Assembly: GCA_044426075.1 (NCBI GenBank)
Contig: JAWXUT010000003.1
Coordinates: 1-34,160, forward strand
Direction of reading: 5' to 3'
DNA length: 34,160 nt
Origin: JAWXUT01 sp044426075
GTDB lineage: Bacteria; Bacillota; Clostridia; Christensenellales; DTU072
The position numbers and the translations under genes were made by a program. This document shows, piece after piece, positions 1 through 9,156 of this stretch. Numbering within the stretch: position 1 is the first letter of the stretch; the number at the start of each line of letters is the position of its first letter. The notes under the pieces are model-generated. The model did no database searches, was not told the DNA's origin, and saw only the letters and a list, made by a program, of their open reading frames with translations.

Positions 1-3000
1 GTGGTTGTAATGGTTAAATATTTGGAATATTGCCCCCAATTATCGGATTGTCTGAAGGTGTCGATTTTTGACATACTTACATAAATACATAGGTTTCCGC
101 CACCCACAAAAACAATAGGTTGCCCCTCACAAACGGTGTCAGACGACGTTAAATATAGCGTTAAGTTTCCGCTACCCACGCTGAATGCGTTTTCACCCAC
201 GGTGCCCAATCTGCTAAATGTAATAGATGAAAGGTTATCTGTGCCATAAAAAGCATATTTGCCCACATCTATCACTTGCTTCACCTCAACTGTTGTTAGG
301 CTTTTAGCGCAATAAAATGCGTATTCGCCCACCGTAATAAGCGTTACATTTGAAGTTATAATTTCTTTTATAGTAGAATTATAGAATGCATATGAACCAA
401 TTTTTTCGATTCCACTTTTAATAGTATAAGTTGTGTATATTGAAGCAACGGGATATGCAAATAAAGAGCTGTCGCTAGCATCATAAACCACGCCATAATT
501 GTCAGTTGAATATGTGCCACTTGTGCCATAAATATAATATGCAGTTATGTTTTGATTGTTGTAAATTGATGTGGATTCCATATATGTTATGCCCGTTAAA
601 TCTAGCCAAGTAAGCGCGCTCATATTTGCCAGTGCATAGCCGTCTAACTCGCGCAAATTGCTTATATAAACTGCGGTTATTATATCGCGCTCACCCTCAA
701 AAACTGCGTGGTCAAGATAAGTAACTGCCCTACCATTAAAGTACTCCGGAATAACTATTACGCCACCACCGCCATTATAATCAAACAAGCCGGTACTGCC
801 GTCTTCACGCACATAATATGTGTAATTGTTGCTATAGCTGAGCCCATTTTTAATCACTTGATACCACTCGCTGGCGCTGTCACGTTCGCTACTAATTACA
901 ATTAGCTGACCCACAACGTCAATTGTATATTCGCTATATTTGCCATATGAATAGAACAATGATGCTATTGCATTTATTGCTTCTGTATCTGTACAAGAAA
1001 TAGCTATTAGCTTTTTAATACCTTCTATCTCTACATATTCATCAACATATTTTGCATAATTTGCAGCCCCTACTTCACTAAGCATTGCTGTTATATCAGT
1101 CATATAACTAGAGTAACCTATAGTGTAGCCGATGTTATTCAATAGATAAATATTGTCATCAAAAACAGCACGTAAATCGACTTCGTCGCCCGCATAAGAT
1201 ACCACAACACCTATTTCAATAGCGCAGTTTGGCATACTAAACACTTCAGATATGGATACCGTTTCTCCAGTTTCTGCACTTATATAATATAAATCATTTA
1301 ACACATAGCCGTCTTCTAATTCAAGCACAACCTCAACACTAGCAGTGCCGTATGCAGTACTTGCAACAGATATTGTGCAGTTATCGTTTTCTATAACAGT
1401 AATCTTATAACTGCTAGTATAAGATATTGGTGTCCAGAAAGCTGCATCTACTGCTAAATCACTCTTGCCCATTGTGTATGTGTATGTTGACCTTGTTGTG
1501 GCAGCGTTTATAACTATTTTTCCGTTAATTGTAAGTGTTGTTAAATAGTATCCGCTAGTAGGTATTATTGTAAATGTTACCTCTTCACCATAACTTGCTA
1601 CCTCTTTATCGGCAACAACCACACCATTTGAACTTTCTGCAATAGTTATGCCATACACCACTTCAACGGTGTACATTATAGTGACGTTTTCACTTGGCAT
1701 AACAAAGCCATAAGTTATATCCAATCCGTTTGCGGTTATTGATGTAATGCGATAACCCTCGTCTGCAACGGCTGTTATACTTACATACTCACCGCTATCA
1801 GCACTGGTTGCGCTCAATATTATTGCAGCACCCGCTGTGTTTTGCGTGCTTATTGTATACGAACCACTGCTTGCGTCTTCTGCAAATTCAGCTGTTAAAT
1901 ACATATCGCTTGTAACTAATATATAGCTTCCAAGTTCAACTTGAGCACCGTTTGCTTGCAATGAACCTTCGATATAAGTGTATCCGTCATAAGCCGTTAT
2001 CCACACGTATATGTAACTATTTTCTTCTGCTTTAGTGTAATCTACATCAATATATCCGCCGCCATATGTTTCCACCTCAATGTCATAAACGCGCACAAAT
2101 ATTGCTGTAATTTCACAATCATAATTAGGCATTACAAAACTATTTGCAGCTGAAACAACACTGCCGTTTATCATAAATCCTTTAAAAATATAATCGGATT
2201 CGGTGGTTATACCTAGTTCAACTACACTGCCCGCCGCCACACTTTCATACAATGTGGTTACGCTTCCGCCCTCTGCATCTATTATATCAATATTATAAAT
2301 ATCGCTGTCATCTATTGCTACAAATCTAACTTCAATTGTAGTTTCTTCTGTATATGCAATTATTAAATCACTCACTTCGAATCCGTTTACAACCACGCTT
2401 TCAAGCATATATCCGCTATCCGCCACAATATCAAGCACTATGTACTCACCAAGCGCGTAATAGTTTTTGCTTGGCGTTACGCTGCCCTCGCCGTCAACTT
2501 CAATGTTAACCGAACAAACCTCTTCTTCATAATCAATTTTACTAAATTCGCACATTATGTATAAATCATTGCTTCCCATAGTAAATGTATTATTTGCAAT
2601 TGTAACTGTTGCATCTAATGTGCTGATACTGCTTAGATAATATCCCACTTCGGGCTGAACAGAAATTGTTATTTCGTCCCCCATATTCGCGGTTGTTGTA
2701 GAACAAATTATGGTGCCATTATCGCTATCCATTACTATAATTTCGCATTCTGAGAGTTCAACCTCCGCAGTAACCACAACTGCTTCCGCTGGCATCAAAA
2801 ATGAAGTGCCCTCAATATATACGCCGTTTACTGCAATACTGCCCTCAACCAACTGATATCCCGCATCTGCATAAGTATAAACGCGGATTGTCTCATTAAA
2901 ACTCGCTTCACTCACGCTTACTTTAATATATCCGTTATCGCACTCACCCGCAGTAAGTGTATGTGAACAAAGCATACTATCTATCCAACCCGCATATAAT

Positions 3001-3284
3001 GTGAGGTCTTTGCTGGCAGAAAACAAATATGCGCGCACTGTTTGCGTACATTCAGCATCATAATACCACCCCAAAAAATCATAACCCGCTTTGGTTGGGT
3101 CTGTAGGCAGAGTCAAGCCGTCGCCCACATTAAGTACTGTTGAGGCTACTTCGCTTCCGCCATTGCTGTCAAAAGTTATCGTACACGTTTCACTTGTTGA
3201 ACTTGTATCCGTCCCGCAAGCAAGCAGTGTGCAACTTAAACACAACACTAATATTAAAATTAAAATAAAAGATAGCTTTCTCAT
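1..3284 (-). CDS. Large surface lipoprotein with InlB-type and BspA-type repeats (C-terminus outside window)
   Basis: The minus frame is open from an ATG at 3284 to the window edge (1094 codons, no stop), so the C-terminus is missing. The first 23 residues are a lipoprotein signal: Arg-Lys, a hydrophobic run, then lipobox L20-L21-A22-C23, predicting a lipid-anchored exported protein. Residues about 36-95 are an InlB B-repeat/Listeria-Bacteroides repeat (TFDSNGG, then GYDFLGWYYDAEC). Several divergent repeats of the same general kind follow (recurring patterns such as GYYLSS, MPNYDCEITAIF). From about residue 860 there are BspA-type leucine-rich repeats (KIGSYAFYNS, VGEYAFYCAKSLTTVEV, VGKYAFYGTDNLSSITF). 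Such proteins are usually adhesins or surface-display proteins; no enzymatic motif is visible and the ligand is unknown. It has its own promoter and is separated from the operon behind it by a terminator. Confidence 0.9.
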   Translation of the reverse strand, partial: MRKLSFILILILVLCLSCTLLACGTDTSSTSETCTITFDSNGGSEVASTVLNVGDGLTLPTDPTKAGYDFLGWYYDAECTQTVRAYLFSASKDLTLYAGWIDSMLCSHTLTAGECDNGYIKVSVSEASFNETIRVYTYADAGYQLVEGSIAVNGVYIEGTSFLMPAEAVVVTAEVELSECEIIVMDSDNGTIICSTTTANMGDEITISVQPEVGYYLSSISTLDATVTIANNTFTMGSNDLYIMCEFSKIDYEEEVCSVNIEVDGEGSVTPSKNYYALGEYIVLDIVADSGYMLESVVVNGFEVSDLIIAYTEETTIEVRFVAIDDSDIYNIDIIDAEGGSVTTLYESVAAGSVVELGITTESDYIFKGFMINGSVVSAANSFVMPNYDCEITAIFVRVYDIEVETYGGGYIDVDYTKAEENSYIYVWITAYDGYTYIEGSLQANGAQVELGSYILVTSDMYLTAEFAEDASSGSYTISTQNTAGAAIILSATSADSGEYVSITAVADEGYRITSITANGLDITYGFVMPSENVTIMYTVEVVYGITIAESSNGVVVADKEVASYGEEVTFTIIPTSGYYLTTLTINGKIVINAATTRSTYTYTMGKSDLAVDAAFWTPISYTSSYKITVIENDNCTISVASTAYGTASVEVVLELEDGYVLNDLYYISAETGETVSISEVFSMPNCAIEIGVVVSYAGDEVDLRAVFDDNIYLLNNIGYTIGYSSYMTDITAMLSEVGAANYAKYVDEYVEIEGIKKLIAISCTDTEAINAIASLFYSYGKYSEYTIDVVGQLIVISSERDSASEWYQVIKNGLSYSNNYTYYVREDGSTGLFDYNGGGGVIVIPEYFNGRAVTYLDHAVFEGERDIITAVYISNLRELDGYALANMSALTWLDLTGITYMESTSIYNNQNITAYYIYGTSGTYSTDNYGVVYDASDSSLFAYPVASIYTTYTIKSGIEKIGSYAFYNSTIKEIITSNVTLITVGEYAFYCAKSLTTVEVKQVIDVGKYAFYGTDNLSSITFSRLGTVGENAFSVGSGNLTLYLTSSDTVCEGQPIVFVGGGNLCIYVSMSKIDTFRQSDNWGQYSKYLTITT

Positions 3285-3318
3285 ATCCTCATTATAACAG
3301 ATTATACTACTATGTCAA
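3285..3318 (-). promoter_or_regulatory. Promoter of the surface lipoprotein gene, abutting its start codon
   Basis: On the minus strand, TTGACA (3318-3313), a 16-nt spacer and TATAAT (3296-3291) form a near-consensus sigma-A promoter. The -10 hexamer is followed by only GAGGAT and then the ATG at 3284, so initiation about 7 nt downstream would leave almost no leader. A second TATAAT (3306-3301) could serve as an alternative -10 with a longer leader, but its -35 is poor. Confidence 0.7.
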
Positions 3319-3455
3319 GTGAAATTTGTTCCGCAATGTTGTTGAGAATATATTTCTTACTGCTAAATAATGCCATATTTACACACTTGCATATATTATT
3401 GTTAGACTACTAGTTTAATATGCACTCTTTTGCATATGTTTGCATAATTTTCTCT

Positions 3456-3491
3456 AAAAAAAAGGACTATAAAGATTTTTCTTTACAGCCC
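3456..3491 (-). terminator. Intrinsic terminator of the frr-polC' operon
   Basis: Read on the minus strand, just past the stop at 3500, a 12-bp stem (3491-3480 with 3475-3464, two G-U pairs) closes an AAAA loop and is followed by eight T (3463-3456). Nothing coding follows before the lipoprotein promoter, so transcription of the operon ends here, right after the reduced polC. Confidence 0.88.
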
Positions 3492-3499
3492 CATTTAAA

Positions 3500-5053
3500 T
3501 TAAGCAAGGTCTTGCATCGCACACAAATTTTTGTACACCCTTGCGGTTGCCACGGCATCGAACACCGCCCTATGCGCATTGGTAAGTTCAACATCAAACA
3601 TCTTGCACAAGTTGCCGAGTTTATAACTTTTGATTCGCACCTTTTTACGCGCAAGATCTAGCGTGTCTACAACTTTATTGTTGAATTCATACTTGCATTT
3701 TTTGCCCGCAATAACTAAAAATCCCATATCGAAACTGGCATTATGCGCCACAAGCACAGCATCTTTGCTGAATTTATAGAAATCTGCTATTACATCACCA
3801 AGTTCGGGGGCGTCAACCACATCTTCGTCATATATATGATTAACAGCACTTGCGCCCGCGGGAATTGGTTTGTTGGGTTTTACTAGCGAACCAAACTGCT
3901 CCACTATAACTCCGTCTACAATTTTACAAGCTCCAATTTCAATTATCACTTCTGTAGTTGGACTGAAACCCGTTGTTTCTAAATCAAACACAACATGCAC
4001 GCCCGATAATGCTTCAATTTTTTCTTCCACATCAAAAAGCCCCGCTTGCTCAGTATTTTCACAGTGCTCCGGCCTTACCGCAATGTAGTCATCATATACA
4101 AAATTGCATTCTTCATCTGACTCTTCTTCTACTAAGTTTTGATTTATAGTGCATAGCGCTGCCCTAAACATAGTCATACAATTTTTGCCGTTATATGCAT
4201 CCATTCTAATAGGGCCTTCAGCAACTAGCTCAACACCGTCTGCAACTTTGTCGGCAAACTTTGTAACTTGGCTATCAAATTTAGGGAAAAATTTTACATC
4301 TATCACACCATTTGTATCATTTAATTTGAATACGAAAAATGTTTTACCCGTGTTTTTAGACTCTATTCTGCGCAATCCAAGCACCTTGCCACACACCGTT
4401 TCTGATGCGCTTTCGGAATTAATTACATCTGTAATGTAGCGTGGAATTTTTGTTATTGAACCCACCAACATACCGTCGTCAACTAGGCTAATATCCATTG
4501 TGTGCGACTTTTGTGCAATTTCTTTTCGCGTGGGTTTTTTCTTTGTGAGCACGGCAATTTCATCATCTTCAGTTTCGTGTAGAAAGGTTACAGTTGCAGC
4601 TTCCATTACCTTTTTTTCTAAATATTCTTCCAATTTCTCTTGAATATTGTTGGTTTGCATAAAAGATAACAAGTATGCTGGCAGCTTCATTGTGAGCGCT
4701 ATTGTGTCATACTCAATTTCAGTTTCAACCGTTCTGTCGCTTATTTTTGGGAACACTAGTGGGAGTTCTTTTAAGAAAAATTCCATAACACATCTTGTAA
4801 TATATGTGTTGTCGCTAACGGTTTTTCTGTATGTAATTTTCACACTGAAGGTTTTTGGCACTAGTTCGCCAATAAACGCGTCAACTTTGTTTCTGAACTC
4901 CTCATTAAGCATACTATCATAGTCGGAGGCTTTTACTAACAATATTATCTCTAATCTGTTTTGCACAACTATTGCTTCCGACAACTTAAAAATGCGCTCC
5001 CGTTCAGAAAGCTTTTTATTAAATTCAAACATAAATAAACTTATGCCGTCCAT
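3500..5053 (-). CDS. Reduced PolC: N-terminal domain + OB fold + DEDDh 3'-5' exonuclease, no PHP or polymerase
   Basis: 517 residues, against roughly 1400-1500 for full Firmicutes PolC. Residues 1-160 resemble the PolC N-terminal domain. About 220-300 is the OB fold (GKVLGLRRIESKNTGKTFFV). About 352-517 is the proofreading exonuclease, with ExoI D357/E359 (VFDLETTG), ExoII D442 (VAHNASFDMGF) and ExoIII H494/D499 (AHRAVFDAVAT), so all five DEDDh residues are present. In normal PolC the exonuclease is inserted into the PHP domain; here a linker of about 54 residues replaces the first PHP half, and the second half and the whole polymerase are absent. The stop is followed directly by a terminator, so this is not a simple frameshift. 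It is the last gene of the operon; its ATG overlaps the ispG stop (TAATG) behind a GGAGG. Inference: a free-standing exonuclease, perhaps proofreading in trans for a DnaE-type polymerase. Confidence 0.85.
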   Translation of the reverse strand: MDGISLFMFEFNKKLSERERIFKLSEAIVVQNRLEIILLVKASDYDSMLNEEFRNKVDAFIGELVPKTFSVKITYRKTVSDNTYITRCVMEFFLKELPLVFPKISDRTVETEIEYDTIALTMKLPAYLLSFMQTNNIQEKLEEYLEKKVMEAATVTFLHETEDDEIAVLTKKKPTRKEIAQKSHTMDISLVDDGMLVGSITKIPRYITDVINSESASETVCGKVLGLRRIESKNTGKTFFVFKLNDTNGVIDVKFFPKFDSQVTKFADKVADGVELVAEGPIRMDAYNGKNCMTMFRAALCTINQNLVEEESDEECNFVYDDYIAVRPEHCENTEQAGLFDVEEKIEALSGVHVVFDLETTGFSPTTEVIIEIGACKIVDGVIVEQFGSLVKPNKPIPAGASAVNHIYDEDVVDAPELGDVIADFYKFSKDAVLVAHNASFDMGFLVIAGKKCKYEFNNKVVDTLDLARKKVRIKSYKLGNLCKMFDVELTNAHRAVFDAVATARVYKNLCAMQDLA

Positions 5054-6069
5054 TAGTATTCCTCCACCATTTTCATAAGTTCAGAAATTATATCTGCGTT
5101 ATTTACAGTTTTAACTGCGTTGCCGTCTTTGAACAATATTGATTTCCCTTTGCCACCGCAAACCCCAATATGCGCGCCCTTAGACTCGCCAATTCCATTT
5201 ACCGCACACCCCATAACTGCCACTTTAAGTTGCTTTTTTAGTCCCGCTGTAGCTAACTCCACCTTTGAAGCATATTCTTCCACATTTATAACCGTTCGTG
5301 CACAAGTTGGACAAGCTATAACCTCAACAAAATCTTTGTCTTGCCCCACTGCACGCAAAATTTGTCTGCCTAAAACAACCTCTTGATAGGGGTCGCCAGA
5401 CAATGAAATGCGCATTGTGTCCCCAATTCCTTCAGCAAGCAACGCGCCCATTGCAACCGCCGATTTAACCGCACCATATTTTATTGTGCCCGACTCCGTG
5501 AGCCCGATATGTAAAGGATACTGTGAAATTTTATCAAGTGCCCTATACGCCTCAATTGTCTTACTTACATCGCTAGACTTAACCGCAAGTACAATGTCGG
5601 TGAAGCCCTCATCTTCAAGTAGCTTTGCGCTGTCTAAACACTTTAGCGCAAGCTCTTCTGCAGTCACTTCGCGCTTTTTAAAAGAACCTTGATTTACACC
5701 AACCCTTATTGGCACGCTACACGCTTTTGCCATTCTTGCAACTTCTCTTATACCCTCTTTTTGTAGGTTGCTAGGGTTAAGCCTTATCTTACTTGCACCC
5801 GCTTCAATTGCGGCAAGCGCTATCTTATAGTCATAATGAATATCTGCAACTATAGGTACATTAGTTTCTGCGATAATAAGCTTTAGGGCTTCTGCACTAG
5901 CAAAATCGGGTACCGAAACACGCACAATATCAGCACCAAGCGATGCGGATTTGTTTATCTGTTCAACAGTCATTTTGATATCAGTTGTAAGAGTATTTGT
6001 CATAGTTTGCACACTAATCGGTGCACCACCACCTATACAAATATCTTTTACATAAACACACTTTTTCAT
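5053..6069 (-). CDS. ispG: 4-hydroxy-3-methylbut-2-en-1-yl diphosphate synthase (flavodoxin)
   Basis: Catalyses the penultimate step of the MEP isoprenoid pathway, reducing methylerythritol cyclodiphosphate to HMBPP with a [4Fe-4S] cluster. 338 residues, in the usual range for the short bacterial form. Cluster ligands are visible: C253 and C256 (ACPTCART), C288 (GCAVNGIGES) and E295, with the same spacing as C270/C273/C305/E312 in the E. coli enzyme. The N-terminal TIM barrel carries VQTMTNT, ADIHYDYKIA and KIRLNPSN. The frame stays open up to 6129, but that stretch overlaps the end of rseP. I chose the ATG at 6069 because it has AAGGAG six bases upstream and lies 13 nt after the rseP stop. 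It shares one base with the following gene. With dxr in the same operon, it supplies precursor for UppS. Confidence 0.96.
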   Translation of the reverse strand: MKKCVYVKDICIGGGAPISVQTMTNTLTTDIKMTVEQINKSASLGADIVRVSVPDFASAEALKLIIAETNVPIVADIHYDYKIALAAIEAGASKIRLNPSNLQKEGIREVARMAKACSVPIRVGVNQGSFKKREVTAEELALKCLDSAKLLEDEGFTDIVLAVKSSDVSKTIEAYRALDKISQYPLHIGLTESGTIKYGAVKSAVAMGALLAEGIGDTMRISLSGDPYQEVVLGRQILRAVGQDKDFVEVIACPTCARTVINVEEYASKVELATAGLKKQLKVAVMGCAVNGIGESKGAHIGVCGGKGKSILFKDGNAVKTVNNADIISELMKMVEEY

Positions 6070-6082
6070 TAGTAACTCCTTG

Positions 6083-7192
6083 TCACAGCAAGAACAGTTG
6101 GAATATATCTGCCAATATTGCAAAGGCAAATATAGCCAAGAATCCTACAGTATGAATAATGCCCTCAACCTTTTTGGGGACTGGTTTTTTAAAAATCATT
6201 TCAATCAAGCAGAACACCATGCGTGAGCCGTCTAGCGCGGGCAAAGGCAATAGGTTCATAACAGCAAGGTTAGCCGAAACCAAACACACAACATAAGCAA
6301 GCATTGCAGAACCGCCCCTTGACGCATCTGCTATAGCTGTAATTGTGGTAATTGGGCCACCCGCACTTTCCATACCAAGTTGGCCGGTTATTAGCATTCC
6401 GAGTATGGCAATTATCTTGTACACCAAGAAGAACATATATGAAAAACTTCTGCCAAGTGCGGTAAAAAAGCTAAGTTGTGTTGTTACAACAGTTGATGCA
6501 AAACCATAACCATAATATGTTGCAATGCTTCCGTCATCGTTATATTCATAAACCCACACACCGTCATCGTCATAAGCACCAAGCTGATATTCCGATTTTG
6601 TGAGTGTAAGTGTTACTTTTTCGCCGTCACGAAGCACTTGTACAACCGCGGTATCGTTATCTTCTGCAAAGATTCCCGTTGCGTCGCTTGCTTCTAATAT
6701 ATTAATTTGTTTGCCGTCTACCTTTAAAATTGCGTCTCCCGCTTGCAGCAACTCTACATTTGCGCTGTCGCTATATGTTGAAGCCACGCTTAGTGTTATT
6801 TGGCCGCTAAATGTAAATACAAATGTTATTATTATCCACGCCGATATTAAGTTGAAAAATGCACCAGAAAATAGTACAATTAACCTCTTCCATGCGGGTT
6901 GATTATTGAATGCTGTAGGGCTTTTTGAATTGTCATCTTCGTCTTCAAACTGGCAGTATCCGCCAAGTGGAATTGTTCTTATTGCAAAAATTTCATCGGA
7001 TTTCTTGCTTGTTCTCTTATAAATTGCGGGTCCGAAACCCACTGAAAATTCCAATATTTTGAATCCTAGCAGTTTCCCCGCTAAGTAATGACCACCTTCG
7101 TGTATTACAATCATAAACATAAGCGCAAGTAGTGCCAGCAGAATATAACCCGCTGTTTCCATAACGCTTGCAAATGTTGCCATTAGTACCAT
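6083..7192 (-). CDS. rseP: Site-2 intramembrane zinc metalloprotease (RseP/RasP)
   Basis: Membrane protease of the S2P family that cleaves transmembrane segments, typically anti-sigma factors and leftover signal peptides. 369 residues. The first membrane segment holds the zinc motif H31-E32-G-G-H35. A PDZ domain follows at about residues 120-205 (LLQAGDAILKVDGKQI). The C-terminal half has further membrane segments with the conserved NLLPLPALDGSRM, whose Asp is the third zinc ligand in the family. The start at 7192 is preferred over the in-frame ATG at 7183 because GGAGG, lying within the last codons of dxr, is 10 nt from the first and 19 nt from the second. It lies three bases after the dxr stop. 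The substrate in this organism cannot be told from the window. Confidence 0.95.
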   Translation of the reverse strand: MVLMATFASVMETAGYILLALLALMFMIVIHEGGHYLAGKLLGFKILEFSVGFGPAIYKRTSKKSDEIFAIRTIPLGGYCQFEDEDDNSKSPTAFNNQPAWKRLIVLFSGAFFNLISAWIIITFVFTFSGQITLSVASTYSDSANVELLQAGDAILKVDGKQINILEASDATGIFAEDNDTAVVQVLRDGEKVTLTLTKSEYQLGAYDDDGVWVYEYNDDGSIATYYGYGFASTVVTTQLSFFTALGRSFSYMFFLVYKIIAILGMLITGQLGMESAGGPITTITAIADASRGGSAMLAYVVCLVSANLAVMNLLPLPALDGSRMVFCLIEMIFKKPVPKKVEGIIHTVGFLAIFAFAILADIFQLFLL

Positions 7193-7195
7193 GTA

Positions 7196-8320
7196 CTATT
7201 TACCTCCGTTTTCTATCGCTGTTAAAGTATATTCTCTAACCGCCCTATCAATACTAAAAATGTCATTTAAATCTTTACAATCTGCAAAACTAAATTTATT
7301 TAGCGCCGATTCAATAACATCGCTCACGCCATAAAATGAAATTTTGTCTTGCAAAAACGCTTCAACAGCCACATCATCTGCAGCCACTAGCACTACGCCT
7401 AGTTGCGGTTTAGCAGCCACCTCTAGCCCCAGCTTCAAACAAGGGAACCTATTTAAATCGGGTGCCTCAAAATGCAGTGCGCCCATATCCTTTAGTGATA
7501 ATTTGGGTGTAGCGGAAGCTAAGCTGTTGGGGTATGTTAACGCATACTGAATGGGAAGTCGCATATCTGGCGAACTAAGGCTTGCCTTAAAACTGCCGTC
7601 TCTGCTGCCAACTAATGCGTGCACAATACTCTCTCTATGTATAACCACATCAATATCATTTATACCAAATAAATGGCGTGCCTCAATAATTTCTAGACCC
7701 TTGTTCATAAGAGTTGCGCTATCAATAGTAACTTTCTTGCCCATTTTCCAGGTGGGATGATTAAGCGCCATTTTTGCAGTTGCGCTACACAACTCCTCGC
7801 GCGAGAAATCTCTAAATGCGCCCCCTGATGCCGTTAAAACTAGCGACTCACCCTCACTACTCTCGTCAATACAGCGCCAAAGTGCACTGTGCTCAGAATC
7901 AACTGGGCGGATAAGTTTGTTATGCTTTTTTGCAGTTTCCATTAAAAAACTACCCGCAGAAACAATACTTTCTTTATTTGCTGTGGCTAGTTCGGCTGAA
8001 CTTTGTAGCACTGCGATACTAGGCAATAGTCCCGCAAGACCCCCTATTCCGTTAACTACAACGTCCGATTTCTCATAAAATTCTGGATAATTTAAAATAT
8101 CTGGTGCGCAGTTTGCCTCTGTTCCGTTGCGATAAATAGTATCACCACACACCGCAACATCGGGTAAAAATTCTGCAATTTGCGCCTCTAAAACTGATTT
8201 GCTATTTTTGGCAAGCAACAAACTGACTTCAAATAAGTCGCTGTGCTCGCGTATTACATCAAGGGTTTGCCTACCGATAGAACCACTTGAACCAAGAACG
8301 CCTACCCTAATCTTTGTCAT
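7196..8320 (-). CDS. dxr: 1-deoxy-D-xylulose 5-phosphate reductoisomerase
   Basis: First committed step of the MEP pathway: NADPH-dependent isomerisation and reduction of DXP to MEP in the cytoplasm. 374 residues, a normal length. The N-terminal Rossmann motif GSSGSIG (10-16) binds NADPH. ATANKESIVSAG (113-124) and the metal site D141/E143 (PVDSEHSALWR) follow; NHPTW (187-191) and MNKGLE (205-210, third metal ligand E210) complete the active site, matching D150/E152/E231 of E. coli. The start ATG overlaps the cdsA stop by 4 nt (ATGA), indicating coupled translation. With ispG in the same operon, it feeds undecaprenyl phosphate synthesis. Confidence 0.97.
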   Translation of the reverse strand: MTKIRVGVLGSSGSIGRQTLDVIREHSDLFEVSLLLAKNSKSVLEAQIAEFLPDVAVCGDTIYRNGTEANCAPDILNYPEFYEKSDVVVNGIGGLAGLLPSIAVLQSSAELATANKESIVSAGSFLMETAKKHNKLIRPVDSEHSALWRCIDESSEGESLVLTASGGAFRDFSREELCSATAKMALNHPTWKMGKKVTIDSATLMNKGLEIIEARHLFGINDIDVVIHRESIVHALVGSRDGSFKASLSSPDMRLPIQYALTYPNSLASATPKLSLKDMGALHFEAPDLNRFPCLKLGLEVAAKPQLGVVLVAADDVAVEAFLQDKISFYGVSDVIESALNKFSFADCKDLNDIFSIDRAVREYTLTAIENGGK

Positions 8321-9156
8321 GCAACCACTTGTGGCAAGAATGACATAATTGCAACCATAAGTGTCATTGCAAATAAGATACTATCAAGCCTATCCATTAC
8401 GCCACCGTGTGACCTAAATATGTGGCTGAAATCTTTAATATCTAGTGCGCGCTTAATTTTACTTGCGCCAAGATCGCCAATTTCAGAAACAATCGCAATA
8501 AGTACACCAATTATGCTTACTATTAAAATTGGATTAGATAAGTTTGCAAATTGATAATTTATATAAGCTGGGAAGCCTGCAAGTTCAAATATAGCATACA
8601 CTGTAAGTGCACCAGCTGCGCCGCCAACTAACCCAAAAATACAACCAGAATAGGTCTTTTTAGGGCTGATATGAGGGAAAATCTTTGGTCCTTTTAGTAG
8701 TACGCCAAAATAGAATGCAAAAGTATCGCTTCCCATAGCAGCAGCAAGCGCTATTAATATTGGCATCATTCCGTAAGTTAGGTTCAAGTAAACTCCAGTT
8801 GCAAGTAGCAAAATTGGATAAACTATTATAAGTACAGTAATTAAAAAGTCATTTAAAGACATTCCTTTTGTAAAAATATAGTCGCCAAATGCAAACAAAA
8901 AGCTGAGCCCACAAACAATTAGATATCCTTGTGATCCGTAAAAATATAGCATAGGATAAATTGCCAAAATCGTCACAACAAGCGTGAAAATTTTAGGTCT
9001 ATATCCCTTTTTTGTAAATACTGTGAACATTTCATATGATGAAATAATCATAAATAACAATATAAGTGCGTCAAACACATATTGACTAATAGACGTCAGG
9101 GCAATTATTCCTAATAGCAATGCTAGCATCACTAGTCCTGTTATGGTTTTTCTCAT
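8317..9156 (-). CDS. cdsA: Phosphatidate cytidylyltransferase (CDP-diacylglycerol synthase)
   Basis: Converts phosphatidic acid and CTP to CDP-diacylglycerol, the precursor of anionic phospholipids, in the membrane. 279 residues, average for the family, with about seven or eight hydrophobic segments. The C-terminal signature is present: SEIGDLGASKIKRALDIKD followed by SHGGVMDRLDS, whose Asp residues bind metal in the family. MGSDTFAFYFG is the upstream conserved loop. It overlaps uppS and dxr by 4 nt each (ATGA), the tightest form of operon packing. Confidence 0.96.
   Translation of the reverse strand: MRKTITGLVMLALLLGIIALTSISQYVFDALILLFMIISSYEMFTVFTKKGYRPKIFTLVVTILAIYPMLYFYGSQGYLIVCGLSFLFAFGDYIFTKGMSLNDFLITVLIIVYPILLLATGVYLNLTYGMMPILIALAAAMGSDTFAFYFGVLLKGPKIFPHISPKKTYSGCIFGLVGGAAGALTVYAIFELAGFPAYINYQFANLSNPILIVSIIGVLIAIVSEIGDLGASKIKRALDIKDFSHIFRSHGGVMDRLDSILFAMTLMVAIMSFLPQVVA

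Noticed and set aside
3285..3500. A frameshifted continuation of polC past the stop at 3500
   Set aside because: The next 45 bases form a strong terminator and the remaining 170 bp carry a promoter; no frame resembles PHP or polymerase sequence.
6070..6129. N-terminal extension of ispG
   Set aside because: It overlaps the rseP end, does not resemble IspG and lacks a ribosome site, whereas ATG 6069 has AAGGAG at proper distance.
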